Assembly: GCF_011090385.1 (NCBI RefSeq)
Contig: NZ_SEWW01000004.1
Coordinates: 62,001 to 126,000, forward strand
Direction: 5' to 3'
Length of the DNA: 64,000 nt
DNA from: Aquirufa beregesia
Lineage (GTDB): Bacteria > Bacteroidota > Bacteroidia > Cytophagales > Spirosomataceae
How positions within the stretch are numbered: position 1 is the first letter of the stretch; every line of letters starts with the position of its first letter. Shown here piece after piece: positions 17,135 through 24,960 of the stretch. Position numbers and translations under genes: made by a program. The notes under the pieces were generated by a model. It searched no databases. It was not told the origin of the DNA and saw nothing but the letters and a program-made list of their open reading frames with translations.

Positions 17135-18013
17135 ATGAAAAAAGGAATTCTATTAACTGTTTTATTGGCGTGTACCATCGCCTGGAATGTAGGAGCACAA
17201 GATCGCCCATTGCAAATTATCATGATAGGTGCTCATCCTGATGATTGCGACATCAAGAGTGGAGGAACAGCAGCATTGTTTGTGGCCATGGGACATCATG
17301 TCAAATTTGTGTCGGTCACCAATGGCGATGCTGGACATCAAACAGAGGGCGGCGGGATGTTGGCTAAAAGAAGAATAGCTGAAACCAAAGAGGTGGCACG
17401 TAGATTAGGGGTGTCCTATGATGTGTTGGATAACCACGATGGGGAGCTCTTACCTAGCTTAGAAATTCGCTTCCAGATCATCCGAAAAATACGGGAATGG
17501 AAGGCAGATGTGGTGATTGCGCCACGTTCTAACGACTACCACCCAGATCACCGATATACGGGTGTTTTAGTTCAGGATGCAGCTTTTATGGTAGGAGTAC
17601 CCAATGTTGCTCCTGATGTAGAACCTTTGAGAAAGAATCCTATATTCTTGTATTTCCAAGATAATTTCAAAAAGCCAAATCCTTTTCAAGCGGATATAGC
17701 TGTTGATATAACACCTGTTCTAGATAAAAAATTAGCAGGACTAGATGCTCATCAATCCCAATTTTATGAGTGGTTGCCATGGATAGGAAACTACGAAAAT
17801 GAAGTACCTAAAGATCCGGCAAAACATAAGGAGTATCTATTGGCAAAACGAGTTCAGGTGCCAAATCCAGAAGTGAGAAAAGCATTGGAAAAGTGGTACG
17901 GTAAATCACGTGCAGATCAAGCAAAATATGCTGAAGCTTTTGAAATTTGCGAATACGGTACCCAACCTACGGAACAAGATATTCGTCGTTTATTTCCTAT
18001 GCTAGGAAAGTAA
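17135..18013 (+). CDS. PIG-L/LmbE-family deacetylase, secreted
   Basis: This is a 292-residue protein with a signal peptide (cleaved near GAQ, residue 22). The LmbE zinc motif GAHPDDCD (H34, D36, D37) and the downstream histidine block NDYHPDHRYTG identify a metal-dependent N-deacetylase of GlcNAc-like substrates. An internal DAHQSQFYEWLPW block is typical of the Bacteroidota/Planctomycetota branch. Export suggests it trims amide-linked groups from extracellular or periplasmic sugars. It follows the GH31 gene and is ended by a strong terminator that reaches into the convergent gene. Confidence 0.85.
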   Translation: MKKGILLTVLLACTIAWNVGAQDRPLQIIMIGAHPDDCDIKSGGTAALFVAMGHHVKFVSVTNGDAGHQTEGGGMLAKRRIAETKEVARRLGVSYDVLDNHDGELLPSLEIRFQIIRKIREWKADVVIAPRSNDYHPDHRYTGVLVQDAAFMVGVPNVAPDVEPLRKNPIFLYFQDNFKKPNPFQADIAVDITPVLDKKLAGLDAHQSQFYEWLPWIGNYENEVPKDPAKHKEYLLAKRVQVPNPEVRKALEKWYGKSRADQAKYAEAFEICEYGTQPTEQDIRRLFPMLGK

Positions 18014-18014
18014 C

Positions 18015-18060
18015 ATGTGGGGTCTGGACATTATTTAAATAGAAAGACCCCATATTTTTT
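18015..18060 (+). terminator. Rho-independent terminator, overlapping the convergent gene
   Basis: An 11-bp stem with one G-T wobble position (arms at 18015-18025 and 18045-18055, core GGGGTCT/AGACCCC) is followed by a T-run. It serves the forward PIG-L gene. Its right arm and T-run lie inside the last codons of the reverse-strand CBM9-like gene that ends at 18031. Confidence 0.75.
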
Positions 18061-18717
18061 ATAATCGTGAAAGGTACCCGCTAGCGGAGACCAAGACCAT
18101 TTCGCCATTTTCCCAGTATCATAGTCGAGTCGACAAAAATTCCCTTTCCACACCATTCCTGGTTTAGCAGGCACATTTTCTAAAGGAGTTAGAAGAGCAA
18201 ATGGGATAAATAGTTCGGCGGACCATGTCCCGATGGATCCCGGAATATGTTTGACAGAAACCTTCTTTTGAACTTTCCTTTCTCCTTCATAATGCCAAGG
18301 TAACCAACCATAAAATTTACCTTGAAAGTTGGGTACCATCAGAACAAGCTCTTTTTCCAAGGGGTTGATTTCATATTCAAAATATACAGGAGCGGAGGGA
18401 TTGGGATGAAAGAAGACTTCGAATACATCGGCTTGATATAGATCCTCAAAATCGTTCTGAAATGTCGTGCTGATTTTTTGATCCTTGCCTTCCATATACA
18501 CGTAGATTCCTTTGTCGGAATACAGGAGTTTAAACCGACTGTCCAATTCCTTGGCCAATTCATTTCGTGCAGGTAAAGGATACCATTTGCTTTGTTGCCA
18601 TGCAGGATGATTTGCTTGCCCGTTTATGGGGAAATCATCCACATGATGTACCATTAGGGTATCTTGGGCAGAAATGGGACCAGATATAAATAGTAAAATG
18701 TAAAGCCAATTTTTCAT
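18031..18717 (-). CDS. Secreted carbohydrate-binding family 9-like protein
   Basis: This is a 228-residue exported protein (signal peptide to about residue 18, ISAQ) made of one CBM9-like beta-sandwich. Typical features are INGQANHPAWQQSKWYPL at the N-terminus, FKLLYSDKGIYVYMEGKDQKI, DVFEVFFHPNPSAPVYFEYEINPLE, and the late WSAELFIPFALL and GNFCRLDYDTG. Single-domain proteins of this type are common in Bacteroidota and Planctomycetota and probably bind sugars, although no enzyme domain is attached here. It is convergent with the GH31/PIG-L pair, one base away from the DUF2834-like gene upstream. Confidence 0.8.
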   Translation of the reverse strand: MKNWLYILLFISGPISAQDTLMVHHVDDFPINGQANHPAWQQSKWYPLPARNELAKELDSRFKLLYSDKGIYVYMEGKDQKISTTFQNDFEDLYQADVFEVFFHPNPSAPVYFEYEINPLEKELVLMVPNFQGKFYGWLPWHYEGERKVQKKVSVKHIPGSIGTWSAELFIPFALLTPLENVPAKPGMVWKGNFCRLDYDTGKMAKWSWSPLAGTFHDYKKYGVFLFK

Positions 18718-18718
18718 G

Positions 18719-19063
18719 CTATATGCGGGGATTCATTTTTTTATGTCTGAAAAACAAGAATAAGGGGAAAGCAAAAGCATAGCCAATCAGAAATGTTAAT
18801 AAAATGAACAACCATACTTTTTTCATTTGCAATTGATAGCCTTCCACAATCATGAAAAAAGTTCCCGCCGTGGTTCCTGTCCAAAAATCGAAGGTTAAAC
18901 TTTTGGCATAGTAGCTAGTCCAGGTGCTTTGTACAAATTGCAAAACATCAAAATGTCCGTTTTGTTCTTGCATGCCTAGCCAAACAAAATAAAAAGTAAG
19001 GGAACCTCCCACAATAGACAGGAAGAGGTAAAAATAGGAGATATTGATGGGGAGCGCTTTCAT
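18719..19063 (-). CDS. DUF2834-like small membrane protein
   Basis: This is a 114-residue membrane protein with three hydrophobic segments (about 8-30, 63-80 and 83-105). The ending IGYAFAFPLFLFFRHKKM resembles the DUF2834 pattern, in which a glycine-rich helix ends in P-L-F-L-x-x-R, and the FDFWTGTTAGTFFMIVEG stretch fits its central helix. The function is unknown. It is co-directional with the CBM9-like gene and separated from it by one base. Confidence 0.6.
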   Translation of the reverse strand: MKALPINISYFYLFLSIVGGSLTFYFVWLGMQEQNGHFDVLQFVQSTWTSYYAKSLTFDFWTGTTAGTFFMIVEGYQLQMKKVWLFILLTFLIGYAFAFPLFLFFRHKKMNPRI

Positions 19064-19175
19064 CGGCTTTTGATTGAGATGATGGAATCAACTATGTAGC
19101 GCTCAAGATAATCAATTATTCGAATCGGAACTTTTTATATACGTAATTCGGTTTTGGGATATTAACAAAGTCAGC

Positions 19176-19817
19176 ATGAAAATAGAAATCTGGAGTGATA
19201 TCATGTGTCCCTTCTGTTACATTGGGAAACGTTATTTAGAAAAAGCCTTAGAACAATTTGAGTCGAGCACACCGATTGAAATAGAATGGAAAAGTTATCA
19301 ATTGGATCCGAGTATACCGATGCATTTTGATGAGCCAGTGAATGTCTATGAGTACTTAGCGGATCGTAAGGGGATCAGTGTGGAGAAGTCAAAGGAGATT
19401 CACCAACAAGTGGCTGATATGGCAGAAAAAGTAGGATTGAATTATCAATTTGATCGAATGGTGGTAGCAAATTCCTTGAAAGCGCATCAATTAATCCAAT
19501 TGGCTAAAGAGCAAAAGAAGGACAATGAAATAGAAGAGAAATTATTTGAAGCCTATTTTGTAGCAGGTAAAAATCTTTCGAGTGAGTCTGATTTGGTGGC
19601 CATAGGGGAATCTGTGGGATTAGAAAAGGTGGCCATTTTAGCGGCTTTGGAAAATGATGAGTTGGCTTATCGGGTGAGACAAGATACGCAAGAGGGAATT
19701 AGTTTAGGACTGAAAGGTGTACCATTTTTTGTATTCAACCGCCGCTATGGAATTCCAGGAGCTCAACCTTTACAGGTATTTATCGATACCCTTCGCCAAG
19801 CAGCAGAACATGATTAA
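19176..19817 (+). CDS. DsbA-family thiol oxidoreductase (FrnE-like), cytoplasmic
   Basis: This is a 213-residue thioredoxin-fold protein with no signal peptide. The N-terminal IEIWSDIMCPFCYIGKRYLE gives the redox motif C11-P-F-C14, as in FrnE/2-hydroxychromene-2-carboxylate isomerase relatives. GLKGVPFFVFNRRYGIPGAQP near the C-terminus contains the cis-proline loop (GVPFF). Members act as cytosolic disulfide oxidoreductases, and some have been linked to oxidative-stress tolerance. It stands alone, and a repeat-rich leader to hemN follows. Confidence 0.9.
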   Translation: MKIEIWSDIMCPFCYIGKRYLEKALEQFESSTPIEIEWKSYQLDPSIPMHFDEPVNVYEYLADRKGISVEKSKEIHQQVADMAEKVGLNYQFDRMVVANSLKAHQLIQLAKEQKKDNEIEEKLFEAYFVAGKNLSSESDLVAIGESVGLEKVAILAALENDELAYRVRQDTQEGISLGLKGVPFFVFNRRYGIPGAQPLQVFIDTLRQAAEHD

Positions 19818-19877
19818 TATCAGTATTTTATCGAGTAATTGGTAGTTTTCTCAGGAATCAAACCAGTCAATCTGCTT

Positions 19878-19942
19878 AGATTTGTCAACTTTTTGAAAGT
19901 TGACAAATCTCTCAGAAGAAGTTGACAAACCTCTCAGAAAAA
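19878..19942. repeat. Perfect 15-bp inverted repeat plus 22-bp tandem repeat in hemN leader
   Basis: A perfect hairpin has arms at 19878-19892 and 19896-19910 (AGATTTGTCAACTTT and its complement) with a 3-base loop. Its right arm forms part of a 22-bp unit (19899-19920), repeated with two mismatches at 19921-19942. The array ends nine bases before the hemN ATG. It may be a dispersed palindromic element that has settled in the leader, or it may affect hemN translation. Confidence 0.75.
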
Positions 19943-19950
19943 GCCGAAAT

Positions 19951-21315
19951 ATGATTCCTATCGATACCACTTTACTGAATAAATACAATGTTCCCATTCC
20001 TAGGTATACCAGCTATCCCACAGTGCCTTATTGGGACAATGAAATAAACGAGGACCATTGGAAATCAGCATTTCGGCTGCGCTTTGAGGAATGTAATGAT
20101 TCCCAGGGTATCAGTCTGTATATTCACCTGCCTTTTTGTGAAAGTATGTGTACGTTTTGTGGCTGTAATAAGCGCATTACGACCAACCACAAAGTGGAAG
20201 ACGAATACATTGAGGTATTGTTGCAGGAGTGGCAATTATACCTCAATCAAATGAACTCCAAGCCTCTCATTCGGGAGTTTCATTTAGGAGGCGGGACTCC
20301 CACATTTTTTTCTCCAGAGAATTTACAGCGCTTAATCCAACAAATCCTGTCGGATAGTCAGGTGGCTGAGGAGCATGAGTTTAGTTTCGAAGGACATCCT
20401 AATAATACCACGTATGCCCATTTAAAAACCTTGTTCGACCTGGGATTTAATCGGGTAAGTTTTGGTATGCAAGACAGCAATCCTGAAGTTCAACAAGTAA
20501 TTAACCGAATTCAACCTCAGGAAAATGTCCAACAAGTAGTTCAATGGGCCAGAGAAATTGGCTATGAATCAGTGAATATCGATTTGGTATATGGCCTTCC
20601 CCTGCAAACCATCGAACGCATAGAAAAGACCATCCAAGATGCGATTTCTTTACGTCCTGATAGGATTGCTTTTTATAGTTATGCGCACGTACCTTGGACA
20701 AGTCGAGGACAGCGTTTATTCGACGAAAATGATTTACCTTCTGCTTCCGAAAAATTAGCCTTATACCGCCTTGGTCGAAGCCTTTTTCTAGCACAAGGGT
20801 ATCAAGATATTGGCATGGACCATTTTGCTTTGCCTGATGATTTGATGTACAAAATCAAAGAGCAAGGAACTTTGCACCGTAATTTTATGGGTTATACTGT
20901 CCAGCAAACGGGCATGGTTTTAGGCTTAGGAGTATCTAGTATCAGTGATGTTTTTTATGGTTTTGCCCAAAATAAGAAAACGATTCATGATTATTATGAG
21001 GAAGTCAAACAAGGGAAATTGGCCGTTTTCAAAGGTTATTTTTTGACCGAAACCGATCAGGTGATGCGGCAATATATTTTGGATATTGCCTGTAATGGCA
21101 AGACTCAATTTAGACCCGAAGATATTTCTACTCTAGAACTTTATAGTTTCCCTTATTTGGCCGAATTAGAGGAAGACGGATTAATTGAGTGGGATTTTCA
21201 AGGTTTGTCATTGACATCCCTAGGAGCCAATTTTGTACGGAATGTCTGCAAAGCCTTTGATATAAAACTTCTTTCCGACGAGCACGCTACCTTAAAGTTT
21301 AGCCAAGCAGTATAA
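19951..21315 (+). CDS. hemN: Oxygen-independent coproporphyrinogen III oxidase
   Basis: HemN is a radical SAM enzyme that converts coproporphyrinogen III to protoporphyrinogen IX without oxygen in haem synthesis. The 454-residue length fits. The iron-sulfur ligands are C63, C67 and C70 in PFCESMCTFCGC, and the HemN-specific residues around LGGGTPTFF and SFEGHPNNTT are visible, as is the start YTSYPTVPYW. An upstream in-frame extension to 19900 would translate the repeat array and is unlike the family, so the ATG at 19951 is preferred. The 65-base repeat structure directly upstream makes the leader unusual. Confidence 0.95.
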   Translation: MIPIDTTLLNKYNVPIPRYTSYPTVPYWDNEINEDHWKSAFRLRFEECNDSQGISLYIHLPFCESMCTFCGCNKRITTNHKVEDEYIEVLLQEWQLYLNQMNSKPLIREFHLGGGTPTFFSPENLQRLIQQILSDSQVAEEHEFSFEGHPNNTTYAHLKTLFDLGFNRVSFGMQDSNPEVQQVINRIQPQENVQQVVQWAREIGYESVNIDLVYGLPLQTIERIEKTIQDAISLRPDRIAFYSYAHVPWTSRGQRLFDENDLPSASEKLALYRLGRSLFLAQGYQDIGMDHFALPDDLMYKIKEQGTLHRNFMGYTVQQTGMVLGLGVSSISDVFYGFAQNKKTIHDYYEEVKQGKLAVFKGYFLTETDQVMRQYILDIACNGKTQFRPEDISTLELYSFPYLAELEEDGLIEWDFQGLSLTSLGANFVRNVCKAFDIKLLSDEHATLKFSQAV

Positions 21316-21412
21316 ACATTCAAGCATTACATTTCATCAACCTTCAACCATACGGGATTTTTTATTTTCTTTACAGAAATAATGTGGGGCTTTGGGGCCC
21401 ATCCCTTTGTCT

Positions 21413-21916
21413 ATGGGTGTCAAGATTTTACGAAGTCCGCGTTTATATGTCAACGATCTTAGCCCTCAAGACGCTCCATTCTTGTTGGAATTACTCAATA
21501 CTCCTGGGTTTATGCAATTTATCGGCGATAGAGGTGTTAGAACCCTTAAAGAAGCGGAGGATTTTAGCATCAAATTACGCGATAATCCCGCCATTCACTA
21601 CCGGGTAGTTTTTCTCCAATCCATTAACATTCCAATAGGTATCATTTCCATCGTTCAAAGGGATTATTTACCTCAGCCTGACATCGGTTTTGCTTTTTTA
21701 CCTTCCCAGTCGGGCATGGGCTATGCTTATGAAGCTGCTAGTCTGGTGTTGGATGATTATTTTGCTAATCATAAAGCGCCTATCTTCGCTACCACCTTAG
21801 AACATAATGTTCGTTCCATCAGCTTGTTGTTGCGCTTAGGTTTATCCTTTGAGCGGAGCATAGAAAGAGATCAACAGCAACTTCAATTATATAAAAAAGA
21901 TCCATGGAATCATTAG
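21413..21916 (+). CDS. GNAT-family N-acetyltransferase (RimJ/RimL type)
   Basis: This is a 167-residue acetyl-CoA-dependent acetyltransferase. The RimJ/RimL-like pattern is present: SPRLYVNDLSPQDAPFLLELLNTPGFMQFIGDRGV, then PIGIISIVQRD, PDIGFAFLPSQSGMGYAYEA (motif A, acetyl-CoA pyrophosphate loop) and TLEHNVRSISLLLRLGLSFE (motif B). The substrate, an amine on a protein or small molecule, is unknown. I use the ATG at 21413 rather than an upstream TTG. The stop overlaps the ATG of a disrupted small gene by 13 bases. Confidence 0.85.
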   Translation: MGVKILRSPRLYVNDLSPQDAPFLLELLNTPGFMQFIGDRGVRTLKEAEDFSIKLRDNPAIHYRVVFLQSINIPIGIISIVQRDYLPQPDIGFAFLPSQSGMGYAYEAASLVLDDYFANHKAPIFATTLEHNVRSISLLLRLGLSFERSIERDQQQLQLYKKDPWNH

Positions 21917-22068
21917 AAAGGCAAATTCAACAATTGAAAGAAAACATGTCCCACATGTATGTGACTAAAGCCCATATCTCTGAGGGGTCCGTTGGCTAGC
22001 ATATTGACCATAGCCTACTGGTGATGATTGCCATCATTAGGGCCTTAAAAAAATCTGATTGGATTTAG
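21904..22068 (+). pseudogene. Truncated remnant of a small VGWHxDHSL-type protein gene
   Basis: From the ATG at 21904 a 31-codon frame (MESLERQIQQLKENMSHMY..., ending HISEGSVG) stops at TAG 21997-21999. The same frame continues for 22 codons as HIDHSLLVMIAIIRALKKSDWI before a second stop at 22066. Small Bacteroidota proteins of the DinB/DUF1569-like type have a VGWHxDHSL block at this point. A TGG-to-TAG change (Trp to stop) plus loss of the remaining C-terminus would explain what is seen. The family link is from memory and moderate in strength. The broken state is read directly from the sequence. Confidence 0.5.
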
Positions 22069-22127
22069 TTGATACCCAATATTTTTTGAGAATACATACC
22101 CACCATCATTTGAAAATAATGGCTGAT

Positions 22128-22694
22128 TTAATCAATGATGATGCCAAAACTAGTCAATAAACCTGCTATACTGTTTTTCGAAAATTTGGCTTTTTTGATT
22201 CGATTAATTTGTGGATTTATTTCAAAATGATAAGATGTTCTGAAGTCGGTCTTTTCTAAATTGGTCTGGTCAAATTGAGCATTCAATAAATCGCAATCCT
22301 CAAAAAGAGCCTCGCTCAAGTTGGCATTTCCAAAATCAACTTCATGCAAAGAGCAGTGTTTAAATTGGGCTTTTTTCATTTGTTTTTGATAAAACGAAGA
22401 CAGATTTAAAAAACAATGGTCAAAGTGCACCTCAAACAGAAAAGGGTTGGCATATTCAAAATGTAAACCTTGTAAGCGGCAATTCACAAAAGACACATTT
22501 TGCCATTTCGTATTCCCCATTTTTATCAAGCTTAAGTTGCAATCGTGGAACTGACAGTCGATGAACGAATATTCCGACAAATCCAGCTGAGCCAACTCAC
22601 AGTGCTTAAAAATACAAGCCTCATATTCTCCTTTGGGCAGCCCTTCAACGGTATAGTTTTTCTTCTCAAAATTTTGTTGAAACTGGTTTTCCAT
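22128..22694 (-). CDS. Pentapeptide-repeat protein
   Basis: This is a 188-residue protein with the A(D/N)Lxx-type pentapeptide pattern: CELAQLDLSEYSFIDCQFHDCNL in the first half, and AQFKHCSLHEVDFGNANLSEALFEDCDLLNAQFDQTNLEKTDF in the second. Such proteins form a right-handed quadrilateral beta-helix. A break of less regular sequence in the middle is typical of the Qnr/MfpA-like two-part forms that mimic DNA and protect gyrase. A protective role against quinolones is possible, but sequence cannot establish it. The last 25 residues are irregular and basic, probably a dimerisation tail. It is a single gene on the reverse strand. Confidence 0.85.
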   Translation of the reverse strand: MENQFQQNFEKKNYTVEGLPKGEYEACIFKHCELAQLDLSEYSFIDCQFHDCNLSLIKMGNTKWQNVSFVNCRLQGLHFEYANPFLFEVHFDHCFLNLSSFYQKQMKKAQFKHCSLHEVDFGNANLSEALFEDCDLLNAQFDQTNLEKTDFRTSYHFEINPQINRIKKAKFSKNSIAGLLTSFGIIID

Positions 22695-22825
22695 GATAGG
22701 GAGATTTAAATAGCTAATTTACGAGAAATTTAAGCAATAATTCCTCCTTCATTCATCTTTCCTAAGGCTAGGGGATTCAGAAAAAGATTGTAAATTAGGC
22801 CAGATTTAAAACCTATTTTTCCATC

Positions 22826-23545
22826 ATGAAACAGTTACTGCGAGCCCTATTGGTATGTGCCCTGTTCGTGCATCCTTTTTTTGTTCAAGCTCAAAAATTC
22901 ATAGAAGGCTCTTGGTCCAATACGCAAGGAGACGTGTCTACATGGATCTTGGTAACAGATCAAATTGTTAGTCTTACCCAGTTTGAAACAAACAGCCATA
23001 AGTTGATTGCTACTTACGGTGGGACATATCATGTGAAAGAGAAGGAGTTGGAAATTCAACAAGAATGGAATTCACAAGATTCATTACAAGTAGGACAGCT
23101 GAAAAGGCTTACATTTCAAAGGGAAAAGGGGCAAATTCAAATTGAACAACAAGTTTTTACTCAGATGGACAAAGAGGAAGCGGGGAAAATGAAAGGTGCT
23201 TGGATAATTGTAGGAAATTTTTCAAATGATGTGTTGTCTCGGAGACCAAATCCTTTTTTCCCAAGGAGAACCATGAAAATACATACAGGAAATGCTTTTC
23301 AATGGATTGCCTACAATGTTCAAAGCAAGCAATTTTTTGGCACAGGCGGAGGCTATTATAGCACACTAGGAAATACATATACCGAAGAGATCATATTTTT
23401 TACCAAAGCCAGTTCTAGTATTGGCAAAAAGCTCCCATTTGAATTTCAAATTCAAGAGGGAATTTGGCGACATAAAGGTCAAAAATCTACAGGTGGTCCC
23501 ATGGATGAGGCTTGGTCGCGCAGGGAATTAGTAGACCATAAATAA
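22826..23545 (+). CDS. Secreted protein of unknown function, first gene of cytochrome/DUF1501 operon
   Basis: This is a 239-residue exported protein (signal peptide ending near VQAQ, residue 23). The mature part appears to consist of two beta-rich halves, each opening with a W-centred segment: GSWSNTQGDVSTWILVTDQIVSLTQF and GAWIIVGNFSNDV...TGNAFQWIAYN. The layout is lipocalin-like, and a tyrosine-rich GTGGGYYSTLGNTYTEEI segment lies in the second half. I do not recognise a catalytic motif. It starts the operon and ends eight bases before the DUF2231/cytochrome gene, so it may serve the same extracellular process. Confidence 0.6.
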   Translation: MKQLLRALLVCALFVHPFFVQAQKFIEGSWSNTQGDVSTWILVTDQIVSLTQFETNSHKLIATYGGTYHVKEKELEIQQEWNSQDSLQVGQLKRLTFQREKGQIQIEQQVFTQMDKEEAGKMKGAWIIVGNFSNDVLSRRPNPFFPRRTMKIHTGNAFQWIAYNVQSKQFFGTGGGYYSTLGNTYTEEIIFFTKASSSIGKKLPFEFQIQEGIWRHKGQKSTGGPMDEAWSRRELVDHK

Positions 23546-23553
23546 TTCCCTAG

Positions 23554-24957
23554 ATGATTGATTTGTTAGGCCACTTACATCCCTTTTTAGTACATTTTCC
23601 CATAGGGATATTGGTCATAGCTTGTGTCATGATTTGGGCTCAATCTATTCGAAATACCGATTACCAATCTTCCATTTCAGCCATACTTTTGTTGGGTGCC
23701 ATAGCTGCTATTCTAGCTTCCATTTCTGGTTATCTTTTGTCCAATTCTGGGGATTATGATGCTTCCCAAGTGGTCCAACATCAATGGTGGGGAATAGGAA
23801 CGACCATTTGTGCCATTGGTCTTTATTTTTTTCAAGCATATCAAAAAATCATTAGCCTTATTTTATTCGTTGCATTAGCCATCACGGGTCACTTTGGTGG
23901 CGAATTGACGTATGGGGCTAATTATTTGTTTGCTAACAAAAAGACAACACCTCCATCCAAGGAATTGATTCAATCCTTTGATTCAACTCAACGGAAAATA
24001 GCACTAGATACCAGCGTGGAAGTGCTTAGTCCAGCAAAAAATACCCCTTTCCAACAAGAGGTTTTACCCATTTTAAAAAGTCATTGTTTTCAATGTCATT
24101 CCAGTAAAAAGCAGAAGGGCAAATTACGCTTGGATACCGAGGCTTTTATAAAAAAGGGGGGAAAAGAAGGCCAAATTCTACTCGCAGGAAATCCTTTGAA
24201 AAGTCATTTGTATGAGTACTTAATTCTTCCAGAGGACGATGATTTGCACATGCCACCGGAGGGTAAAAAACAATTGAATGAAAGGCAAATTGCCATCATT
24301 AAAAGATGGATTGAGATTGGTGCACCATTTTCAGAGTCATTGCATGCAATGACTTTACAGTCGCATACCGAGACTTTACCGTCGGATGCCGCAAATCCAA
24401 TGCATGCATTGGATATAAAACAGCCTACAATGACTCTGCTGCCTCTGGAACCAGCCAACCCAGCGGCGATTCTTGAAGCCAAGTCACAGGGCCTTAGTGT
24501 CAGTCCAATGGCCATTGATCCTGCGGGATTGAGTTTGAATTTTGTCAATGTCAAGCACCTAGACTTAAGGGTTTGGCAAGCGGCTAAAAAAATCCAAAAC
24601 AATGTCTTACAATTGAAATTAACGAAACGACAAGATATCCAAGTGGGGGAGCTCATGAGTTTTAAGAACCTTCAACAAGTGAATCTGGAACAAAGTAATA
24701 TTCAAGATGCTGATTTAGAGCGCTTAGAGCAATTACCCCACCTAGAGCAGTTAAATCTCTATGGGACAGCTATTTCTGACCAAGGGATAAAAGCAATTAT
24801 TGCTATGAAGGCATTAAAAGTTCTTTATATTTGGCAAAGTAAGCTCAGTCTAGAAGGCTTACAAGCTTTGAAGAAAGCTCGACCTGATGTAAGCATCGTG
24901 GAAGGGAAATTCCAATTTAGTCCGCCAGATACAAATCGTTTGAAAGCAATAAAATAG
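23554..24957 (+). CDS. DUF2231 membrane domain + planctomycete-type cytochrome c + leucine-rich repeats
   Basis: This is a 467-residue three-part protein. Residues 1-125 hold a DUF2231-like four-helix membrane domain beginning HPFLVHFPIGILVIACVMIWAQ. Around residues 165-260 lies a PSCyt1-type cytochrome c domain with one CxxCH haem site in KSHCFQCHSSKKQKGKLRLD and the conserved MPPEGKKQLNERQIAIIKRWIEIGA ending. The last 140 residues form short leucine-rich repeats (LKNLQQVNLEQSNIQDADLERL, then LEQLNLYGTAISDQGI). Comparable membrane-cytochrome-LRR fusions accompany PSD1/DUF1501 gene sets. It probably passes electrons at the periplasmic face for the downstream proteins. The reaction served is unknown. 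Confidence 0.85.
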   Translation: MIDLLGHLHPFLVHFPIGILVIACVMIWAQSIRNTDYQSSISAILLLGAIAAILASISGYLLSNSGDYDASQVVQHQWWGIGTTICAIGLYFFQAYQKIISLILFVALAITGHFGGELTYGANYLFANKKTTPPSKELIQSFDSTQRKIALDTSVEVLSPAKNTPFQQEVLPILKSHCFQCHSSKKQKGKLRLDTEAFIKKGGKEGQILLAGNPLKSHLYEYLILPEDDDLHMPPEGKKQLNERQIAIIKRWIEIGAPFSESLHAMTLQSHTETLPSDAANPMHALDIKQPTMTLLPLEPANPAAILEAKSQGLSVSPMAIDPAGLSLNFVNVKHLDLRVWQAAKKIQNNVLQLKLTKRQDIQVGELMSFKNLQQVNLEQSNIQDADLERLEQLPHLEQLNLYGTAISDQGIKAIIAMKALKVLYIWQSKLSLEGLQALKKARPDVSIVEGKFQFSPPDTNRLKAIK

Positions 24958-24960
24958 CGT

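Noticed and set aside
19900-19950. N-terminal extension of HemN from an upstream start codon
   Set aside because: It would translate the tandem repeat array, and known HemN proteins begin near the ATG at 19951.
24204-24656. 150-codon open frame antisense to the DUF2231/cytochrome/LRR gene
   Set aside because: It lies wholly inside a well-supported gene, and its composition is that of a mirrored coding frame with no domain.
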